Under the pieces are notes generated by a model. That model did not search any database. It was not told the origin of the DNA and saw only the letters and a program-made list of their open reading frames with translations. Positions 1 through 5,094 of a DNA stretch of 6,397 nt are shown piece after piece; the stretch's first letter is position 1; the number at the start of each line of letters is the position of its first letter. The translations under genes were made by a program, and so were the position numbers. This stretch comes from Cyanobacteria bacterium HKST-UBA02 (GTDB taxonomy: Bacteria; Cyanobacteriota; Vampirovibrionia; Obscuribacterales; Obscuribacteraceae): positions 1 through 6,397 of the forward strand of contig JAGQHH010000051.1 of NCBI GenBank assembly GCA_020431945.1, read 5' to 3'.

Positions 1-1657
1 TCTCAAGCCATCGAACATTCTCATCCGGGGATATCCTGAAGATCCGCAAGTAACAGTCATCGACTTCGGGCTTGCCCGCATGGACGACCAGGAAGATAGC
101 GGCGGCAAGTTGACCAGGCGGGGCACCATCGTCGGCAGCCCGCTTTATATGAGCCCCGAACAGGCCGGCGGCAAAGCCGGCGATCGCCAGTCGGACATCT
201 ATTCTCTCGCCTGTATCACGGTGAGAATGCTAACAGGAAAGGCACCATTCGAAGGAGAAGAGACCTTCTCGCTACTGCAGCGAAAGCAGAAGGAAATACC
301 GGTCATCGAAAGACCGGCAGACACTGCTGGTAAGTGGCCCCGGGGTCTGGAAGCCTGCCTGGCGAAGGCTCTGGCTCCCGATCCACAGGAGCGTTACCGG
401 GGTATGAGCGCATTTGTCGAGGCTCTCGAGCGGCAGGTCAGCAAAGCCAGCGCCGGTGAGACCCATACCCATACCCTCACTCAGGCAATCGGCGCTGGAG
501 ACCGCAATCGCCACCTGATGCTGATTCTCGGAGGAGCCCTGCTCCTTGCTTTGGCAGCCGCCACAATAGTCGGGATCTTGAGACTGAGCAGCGATGATTC
601 GCCGGTGGAAGCACCGCAGATTGACAGACCCCAGCCGAAGTTCGAGCGGCGGGTCACGCCTTATGACAACTCAGCCTATTCCCTCGAGACCATTTCCACA
701 GCCGGGGTAAAAGATGAGGATTTGAAAGAGATAAAGGGCCTCTTCGACGGGGTCGAGGAAGTCAACCTCGAAGGGGCCAGAATAGACGGTTCCGGTCTAC
801 GCTATCTGAGCGGACTCGAGATTACAGTCCTCAATTTGAGCGGCACCGGAGTGAAGGATGCCAGCCTGGCCTATCTGAGAGATCTGAAGTGTCTACACCA
901 GCTCGAATTGCAGAGAACTTCGATTACCGGAGCCGGACTGAAAGAGCTGAAAGGGGTGAAAGATCTGAGGAGGCTCTCTCTGATCGACTGCAAGGCTATC
1001 AAAGACGCCGATCTGGCTAATATAAAGAACACCTCCCTGTCGCAGCTGGATCTTTCCCGGACGAATATCACCGATGCCGGGCTCCGGGAGCTATCCTCGG
1101 CATCTCATTTGACTGACCTCCATCTGGACAGAACCCCTGTAACTATCGAAGGTCTAAAGAGCCTCGAGCATCTTAAGCTGCGCGCGCTGCAAGTCAACAA
1201 CTGTCCGAATCTGAACGGTGAGGTCCTGGCTCTGATCGCCCGAAACTGGCCGGACATCGAATTTATCGGGATCAGCTACCTTCCTGTCAGTCACGAGCAA
1301 GTCAGACATCTTTCAGCCTGCAAAAATCTGAAGCTCCTTGCGGCTCTCGACTCGCACATGAGCGATGCGGATATGAAAGTAATCGGCAATCTCAAAGAGC
1401 TGCGCTGGCTTTATCTCTCAGGCGGAATGTTCAGCAATGCCGGTCTTGAAGATATAAGCAAGCTCCCGAACCTCAAAGCTCTCTCCATCCATAGAACTCC
1501 CCTCACGAAAGAATCGGTCGAGCGCCTGAATAAGAACCTGCCTGGAGATTGTACATTCCTGACCGATCAGGACGACAGAACGGTGACCGGTGTTGAGCAG
1601 ATAGGGGACTTTCTCGAAGAAACCGGGAATGAAAGTAGTGATGACAACCCACGGTAA
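1..1657 (+). CDS. Transmembrane Ser/Thr protein kinase with LRR ectodomain (kinase A), 5' truncated by window edge
   Basis: The first complete codon is at position 2 and the frame is open to TAA at 1655-1657, giving 551 visible residues. The sequence enters at the catalytic loop (LKPSNIL, residues 1-7), so the glycine-rich loop, the ATP-binding Lys and the HRD residues lie upstream. DFGLAR is at 21-26, followed by the P+1/APE region GSPLYMSPEQ and SDIYSLAC of subdomain IX; the Ala replaces the usual Gly. The PknB-like kinase ends near residue 145. One hydrophobic helix (172-195, nt 515-586) crosses the membrane. About ten LRR-type repeats of roughly 24 residues follow (nt ~719-1525), with the pattern LxLSxTxITDAGLxxL, and the end is acidic (ESSDDN). 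By family, it phosphorylates Ser/Thr of cytoplasmic partners, with the LRR part outside as a likely ligand- or protein-binding sensor. The ligand is unknown. An internal ATG at 80 opens the same frame but lies inside the kinase fold and is not the start. It is a tandem paralogue of the next gene. Confidence 0.93.
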   Translation, partial: LKPSNILIRGYPEDPQVTVIDFGLARMDDQEDSGGKLTRRGTIVGSPLYMSPEQAGGKAGDRQSDIYSLACITVRMLTGKAPFEGEETFSLLQRKQKEIPVIERPADTAGKWPRGLEACLAKALAPDPQERYRGMSAFVEALERQVSKASAGETHTHTLTQAIGAGDRNRHLMLILGGALLLALAAATIVGILRLSSDDSPVEAPQIDRPQPKFERRVTPYDNSAYSLETISTAGVKDEDLKEIKGLFDGVEEVNLEGARIDGSGLRYLSGLEITVLNLSGTGVKDASLAYLRDLKCLHQLELQRTSITGAGLKELKGVKDLRRLSLIDCKAIKDADLANIKNTSLSQLDLSRTNITDAGLRELSSASHLTDLHLDRTPVTIEGLKSLEHLKLRALQVNNCPNLNGEVLALIARNWPDIEFIGISYLPVSHEQVRHLSACKNLKLLAALDSHMSDADMKVIGNLKELRWLYLSGGMFSNAGLEDISKLPNLKALSIHRTPLTKESVERLNKNLPGDCTFLTDQDDRTVTGVEQIGDFLEETGNESSDDNPR

Positions 1658-1677
1658 CCCCTGTCCCAGCCTTTCCC

Positions 1678-3798
1678 ATGAGAACCAATCAGAGCCCGCC
1701 TGTTGATCTGCTCGAAAAACTGGGAAGTCGCTATAGCGAGCTAGAGTTTCTCGACAGGGGCGGGATGGGAGCGATTTATCGAGCCCATGACAGTATTCTC
1801 GACAAACAAGTAGCGATCAAGACCCTGGCCTGCCACGGGACGGACAATCTCCTGCGCTTCCAGTCCGAAGCACGAATCGCCAGCCAGCTTGAACATCCCG
1901 CCATAGTCCGCACCCTCGATTTCGGAATCACCGAGAGCAATCTTCCGTATCTGATCATGGATTTCGTGCCGGGCAAGAGCCTGGAGCATATCCTCGCGGA
2001 GAGCGGTCCCCTCGCCTGGGAAAACGCCGTCGGCATAGCAGCCCGAATAGCCGGCGCCATGGCTTTCGCGCACTCCAAAGGAATCAGCCACCGGGATCTG
2101 AAGACCTCCAACATTCTCATCGACGGCTCTCGAATTACGGTCATCGACTTCGGCCTCGCCCGGGAGCTCGAAGAGAAGAACGGCGAAGAGAGTCACCGCA
2201 TGACATCCGTTGGCGCCGTCCTGGGAAGCCCCCTCTATATGAGCCCGGAGCAAGCCCACGGTGAAGCCGGTGACCACCGCTCGGACATCTATTCCCTGGG
2301 TTGCATACTCTATCGCAGCCTCACAGGTGGAGCCCCTTTCCAAAGCGATGACTACCTCACCCTGATGAATCTCAAAGACAGCCCGCCCCCTCGTCTCGCG
2401 CCTCCGGACGAGAGCTCGAGCTGGCCGTCGAGCCTTGCCGATATAGTGGAGCGAACCCTGGCCACGGCGCCGGAAGATCGTTACCAGTCCATGAGCGAAC
2501 TGGAAAGTGACCTGTCGGCCTTACTGGCCCAGGAGCCCAGCGGCTCCCATGCCGCCATGCCCGTGCCCGGAGAGAAGGAGGGACTCAAAATGCCCTCCAG
2601 AACCGTACTTCTTGGAACTGTGGCAGGTCTGATCCTCATCACGATAGCAGCTTTCTATCTCTATCTGACGGTTCCCGGCCAGAACCTGCGAAAGCCAAAG
2701 CCGGCGGAATTCCAGGAAACACTGTTCATGGGAGAGAAGATCGGGCGCTTTTCCATCGAGCGTGATCCCGAATTCGACAGGCTAGCCTGTCTCACCGCCA
2801 TCACCCCGAGCGCAATCACCGATGCCGACCTGGCAGCCCTGCCGGCAGAGATAGCCGGGGCCCGGGAGAAAAATACAAGAGTCGAGGGTCTCGATTTATC
2901 CAAGACCAGAGTGAAAGGAAGCGGACTTCGATACCTCCAGAAACAGGGATTGAAAGCCATAGACCTGGACGATACAGCCATAGAGCCTCAATACCTTTCT
3001 TATCTGAAGCTTCTGAAGAAACAGGAGCGATTGATTTCTCTGTCCGGAGTGAAGATCACACCGGAGCATATCAAGGTCCTGTCCTCCATCGGCGCAATTC
3101 ACGAACTGCGGTTGAATCGTTCTGCCACCGTAGATGATGCTATTGTCGGCGAGCTCGCATCGATGAAGATTCGCAGGCTCGGACTGTCGGGAACCAAGAT
3201 CACCGATCGCGGTCTGGCTCTGCTGGACAAATCCGAACGAATCGGGTACCTGGATCTCTCCAATACCGAAATCAGCGACCAGGGACTTGAGCGGATCGGG
3301 GATCTCGAGCTCAAAGGTCTGCAAATTTCATACTGCCCCAATCTCACCGGACGTTCCCTGGAAATCATCGCCAGACAATGGCCGGAGCTGGAAGTGCTTA
3401 ATATCGACTCCCTGAAATCAACTGATCAGCAATTCGCCGCCCTCTCGAATCTGAAAGATCTGAGGATCTTTCAAGCCCTGAACATTCCATTGAGCGACAC
3501 GGATATGGAGGCGATCACTCAATGTCCAAAACTGACGACCTTCTACAACACCGGGGGATTGTTCACCGCCAGAGGGCTGAATAAGCTTCTTAAGCTCAAA
3601 GAGCTCAATGCGATCTCGATACTCAGCCTGAAAAACATCAAGGAGCGCGACTTCGAAGCGTTTCGCCAGAAGCTCCCGAAAGGACTTTCGCTCCTTTCGG
3701 ACTTCAAGAGCAGCGGAACGGTGCCGGACGAGCTCCAGGACATCGTCAAAGGGTCCACCGATATGTTCCTCGATGACGAAGACAATGAAAGATTTTGA
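1678..3798 (+). CDS. Transmembrane Ser/Thr protein kinase with LRR ectodomain (kinase B), complete
   Basis: This is a 706-residue Hanks-type (PknB-like) receptor kinase. The kinase domain spans about 19-283. Visible landmarks are the glycine loop RGGMGAIY (27-34), VAIK with ATP-binding K48, helix-C E64, HRDLKTSN (138-145; D140 catalytic, N145 metal), DFG (157-159), GSPLYMSPEQ (183-192), SDIYSLG (202-208) and the subdomain XI Arg R268. An Asp (D26) stands where the first Gly of GxGxxG is usual. A proline- and glycine-containing linker leads to one transmembrane helix (~309-332). The rest is extracytoplasmic, with irregular LRRs at ~402-672 and an acidic tail (LDDEDNERF). All catalytic residues are present, so activity is likely; substrate and ligand are unknown. 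ATG 1678 is the first possible start after an in-frame stop at 1642-1644 and leaves a normal lead-in to the kinase fold, although the preceding bases are pyrimidine-rich with no Shine-Dalgarno. The gap to kinase A is only 20 bp, so co-transcription is likely. Confidence 0.95.
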   Translation: MRTNQSPPVDLLEKLGSRYSELEFLDRGGMGAIYRAHDSILDKQVAIKTLACHGTDNLLRFQSEARIASQLEHPAIVRTLDFGITESNLPYLIMDFVPGKSLEHILAESGPLAWENAVGIAARIAGAMAFAHSKGISHRDLKTSNILIDGSRITVIDFGLARELEEKNGEESHRMTSVGAVLGSPLYMSPEQAHGEAGDHRSDIYSLGCILYRSLTGGAPFQSDDYLTLMNLKDSPPPRLAPPDESSSWPSSLADIVERTLATAPEDRYQSMSELESDLSALLAQEPSGSHAAMPVPGEKEGLKMPSRTVLLGTVAGLILITIAAFYLYLTVPGQNLRKPKPAEFQETLFMGEKIGRFSIERDPEFDRLACLTAITPSAITDADLAALPAEIAGAREKNTRVEGLDLSKTRVKGSGLRYLQKQGLKAIDLDDTAIEPQYLSYLKLLKKQERLISLSGVKITPEHIKVLSSIGAIHELRLNRSATVDDAIVGELASMKIRRLGLSGTKITDRGLALLDKSERIGYLDLSNTEISDQGLERIGDLELKGLQISYCPNLTGRSLEIIARQWPELEVLNIDSLKSTDQQFAALSNLKDLRIFQALNIPLSDTDMEAITQCPKLTTFYNTGGLFTARGLNKLLKLKELNAISILSLKNIKERDFEAFRQKLPKGLSLLSDFKSSGTVPDELQDIVKGSTDMFLDDEDNERF

Positions 3799-3814
3799 TA
3801 AGGAACTCGATGGA

Positions 3815-3873
3815 TCCTGCCTGTCCGTATATCATGGGGCTCTATTACAAATATAGAAGCCGCCCCGGCAGGA
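3815..3873 (+). promoter_or_regulatory. Possible mRNA hairpin masking the mrp ribosome binding site
   Basis: Two nested inverted repeats lie in the gap between kinase B and mrp. The outer arms are TCCTGCC (3815-3821) and GGCAGGA (3867-3873), 7 bp without mismatch. The inner arms are GGCTCTAT (3838-3845) and ATAGAAGCC (3853-3861), 8 bp with one bulged A at 3857 and a 7 nt loop. The outer right arm covers most of AGGAG. If it forms in the transcript it would reduce ribosome access to mrp. The pairing is seen directly; the regulatory role is inference, and a 7 bp outer stem closing 45 nt could arise by chance. Confidence 0.3.
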
Positions 3874-3874
3874 G
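3870..3874 (+). promoter_or_regulatory. Ribosome binding site of mrp (AGGAG)
   Basis: AGGAG lies 10 nt upstream of ATG 3885. It is the only good Shine-Dalgarno motif placed before any start in this window, and it decides the mrp start in favour of 3885 over the upstream in-frame TTG (3795) and ATGs (3810, 3834). Four of its bases could pair with an upstream element (see 3815-3873). Confidence 0.65.
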
Positions 3875-3884
3875 AAATGAGTCG

Positions 3885-4961
3885 ATGTTTGGATCGAAAA
3901 AGAGCAAGCTGAGCCCCGACACAGTCAAGAAGGCTCTTTCTACAGTCATGGATCCTGATCTTCACCAGGACATAGTCAGTCTCGGGATGATCTCGGGCAT
4001 CGAAGTCGATGGCGGCAAGGTCAAATTCAAGCTTACCCTGACCACCCCGGCCTGTCCCCTCAAAGAGAAGATCGAGAGCGACTGCCGGGAAGCGGTCAAT
4101 GCCATCGAAGGAGTCGAATCCATCGAAATGGAGATGGACGCTTCCGTCGCCGGTCTCAAGCGGGATTCGGACAAGAAACGCATCGAAGGAATCAAGCACA
4201 TCATCGCCGTCACCTCCGGGAAAGGCGGTGTCGGCAAGACCACAGTCGCTATCAACCTGGCCTGTGCGCTGCACAGCCTGGGCGCCAGGGTCGGTCTCCT
4301 TGACTCCGACATCACCGGTCCCAATTGCCCGCTCATGCTCGGAGTCGATGGCTATGAGCCCACCGCAAGGGACAATCGCATCGTGCCGGCGGAGAATCAC
4401 GGCGTCAAATGCATTTCCATGGCTTTCTTCGTCGCCAAAGATACGCCTCTTATCTGGCGCGGACCGATGCTTGACAAGGCGATAAGACAGTTTTTGACCG
4501 ATGTGGAGTGGGGCGAGCTGGACTACCTGATCGTGGACATGCCCCCCGGCACCGGTGATGCACAGCTGACCATGGTACAGGCGACGGATCTGTCCGGGGG
4601 CGTCATCGTCACGACACCGCAGGAAGTAGCTGTTCTCGACGGTCGCAAAGGTCTGGCCATGTTCACCCAGATGAATGTTCCGGTCCTGGGCTTCGTAGAG
4701 AACATGAGCTATTTCCAACCGGAAGGATCGGAAGAGGTCTTCGAGATCTTCGGCCGCGGTGGCGGTCAGCGCCTGGCAGAGGAAGCCGGCGTGCCGTTTC
4801 TGGGAGAAGTCCCCCTGGACACCAGGATCAGGGTCGGCGGTGACAGCGGCGAGCCGATAGTGGTTTCCAATCCGGACAGCCCGTCTGCAAAAGCCTTTAT
4901 CGATATAGCCAAGCAACTGGCCGCCAAGATAAGCATCCAGGCCCTGGCGCCAGTCGGTTAG
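3885..4961 (+). CDS. mrp: Mrp/NBP35 family P-loop ATPase, iron-sulfur cluster carrier type
   Basis: The product is 358 residues, normal for bacterial Mrp/ApbC. An N-terminal DUF59/MIP18-like domain (~10-85) contains DPDLHQDIVSLGMI (23-36) and TTPACPL (53-59). The MinD/ParA-like ATPase follows: deviant Walker A GKGGVGKTT (112-120, signature Lys K113), LDSDITGPN (switch I area, D140), DMPPGTGD (218-225) and ENMSYF (272-277). By family it is a cytosolic dimer that binds ATP and takes part in assembling or carrying [4Fe-4S] clusters. In ApbC-type members a CxxC shortly after ENMSYF binds the cluster. Here that stretch is QPEGSEEVFEIF with no cysteine, so the cluster-binding mode is uncertain; cyanobacterial Mrp proteins, as I recall, also lack it. 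The start at 3885 is chosen for its Shine-Dalgarno and the normal N-terminus. A TTG at 3795 overlapping the kinase B stop would add 30 residues that look unlike the family. It ends with TAG at 4959-4961. Confidence 0.93.
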   Translation: MFGSKKSKLSPDTVKKALSTVMDPDLHQDIVSLGMISGIEVDGGKVKFKLTLTTPACPLKEKIESDCREAVNAIEGVESIEMEMDASVAGLKRDSDKKRIEGIKHIIAVTSGKGGVGKTTVAINLACALHSLGARVGLLDSDITGPNCPLMLGVDGYEPTARDNRIVPAENHGVKCISMAFFVAKDTPLIWRGPMLDKAIRQFLTDVEWGELDYLIVDMPPGTGDAQLTMVQATDLSGGVIVTTPQEVAVLDGRKGLAMFTQMNVPVLGFVENMSYFQPEGSEEVFEIFGRGGGQRLAEEAGVPFLGEVPLDTRIRVGGDSGEPIVVSNPDSPSAKAFIDIAKQLAAKISIQALAPVG

Positions 4962-4992
4962 AAAAAAGAACAAGAACTGAGAGTAAGACGAC

Positions 4993-5035
4993 ATAATACC
5001 TGCCGCCCACTTCACAAATAGGCAGCAGGTATTAT
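4993..5035. repeat. Long imperfect inverted repeat between mrp and recN (terminator- or operator-like)
   Basis: The left arm ATAATACCTGCCGCC (4993-5007) pairs with the right arm GGCAGCAGGTATTAT (5021-5035). Fourteen of 15 positions are complementary, with one C/A mismatch, around a 13 nt loop. It begins 31 bp after the mrp stop, where a terminator is expected. However, the downstream + strand (ACTGATTGTTG) has only scattered T residues and the other side has no T run for the minus strand, so it is not a classic intrinsic terminator. It also overlaps the candidate recN promoter, so it could be a DNA-level operator or have both roles. Confidence 0.55.
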
Positions 5036-5038
5036 ACT
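5011..5038 (+). promoter_or_regulatory. Candidate sigma70-type promoter for recN
   Basis: TTCACA (5011-5016, five of six matches to TTGACA) is followed after 16 bp by TATACT (5033-5038, five of six matches to TATAAT). Transcription would start near 5045 and give a leader of about 50 nt. The -35 box lies in the loop of the inverted repeat at 4993-5035 and the -10 box overlaps its right arm. The spacing is good and the region is visibly more AT-rich than the genes, but promoter calls by eye are uncertain. Confidence 0.4.
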
Positions 5039-5042
5039 GATT

Positions 5043-5069
5043 GTTGTAGGAGCAGGCACCACCTACAAC
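5043..5069 (+). promoter_or_regulatory. Perfect 8 bp stem-loop in the recN leader
   Basis: GTTGTAGG (5043-5050) and CCTACAAC (5062-5069) form a perfect 8 bp stem with an 11 nt loop. If the promoter at 5011-5038 is used, this hairpin sits at the extreme 5' end of the recN transcript, a position where hairpins often stabilise mRNA. A second short pairing of GATT (5039-5042) with AATC (5075-5078) could extend it past a 5 nt bulge. No T run follows, so it is not a standard terminator. Confidence 0.4.
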
Positions 5070-5079
5070 ACCACAATCG

Positions 5080-5093
5080 GTTCTATATACAAC
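5080..5093. promoter_or_regulatory. Near-palindrome just upstream of the recN start (possible operator)
   Basis: GTTCTATATACAAC ends one base before ATG 5095. It matches its own reverse complement at 12 of 14 positions (GTTsTATATAsAAC). recN is under LexA control in several bacteria, so a repressor site here would be sensible. The sequence does not match the E. coli box (CTGT-N8-ACAG), and the LexA site of this lineage is unknown to me. The core TATATA could instead be a second -10 box that would give a nearly leaderless transcript. Confidence 0.25.
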
Positions 5094-5094
5094 A

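Noticed and set aside
80..82. ATG 80 as the true start of the first gene
   Set aside because: The frame is open to the window edge and already encodes the catalytic loop and DFG motif upstream of this ATG, so the gene begins outside the window.
461..476. Short tandem repeat ACCCAT-ACCCAT-ACCC
   Set aside because: It is only two and a half copies, in frame inside the kinase A linker before the membrane helix (THTHT). It is most likely a trivial local repeat.
1741..2343. A 200-codon minus-strand open frame opposite the kinase B catalytic domain
   Set aside because: It is a shadow of a highly conserved kinase domain, with no domain or independent start signal.
3795..3884. TTG start giving an mrp product 30 residues longer that overlaps the kinase B stop
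   Set aside because: The extra residues do not resemble Mrp N-termini, TTG is a weak start, and AGGAG sits correctly before ATG 3885.
4993..5069. Two neighbouring hairpins considered as a CRISPR fragment or riboswitch
   Set aside because: The two hairpins differ in sequence, there are no repeated units or spacers, and no known riboswitch core was recognised.
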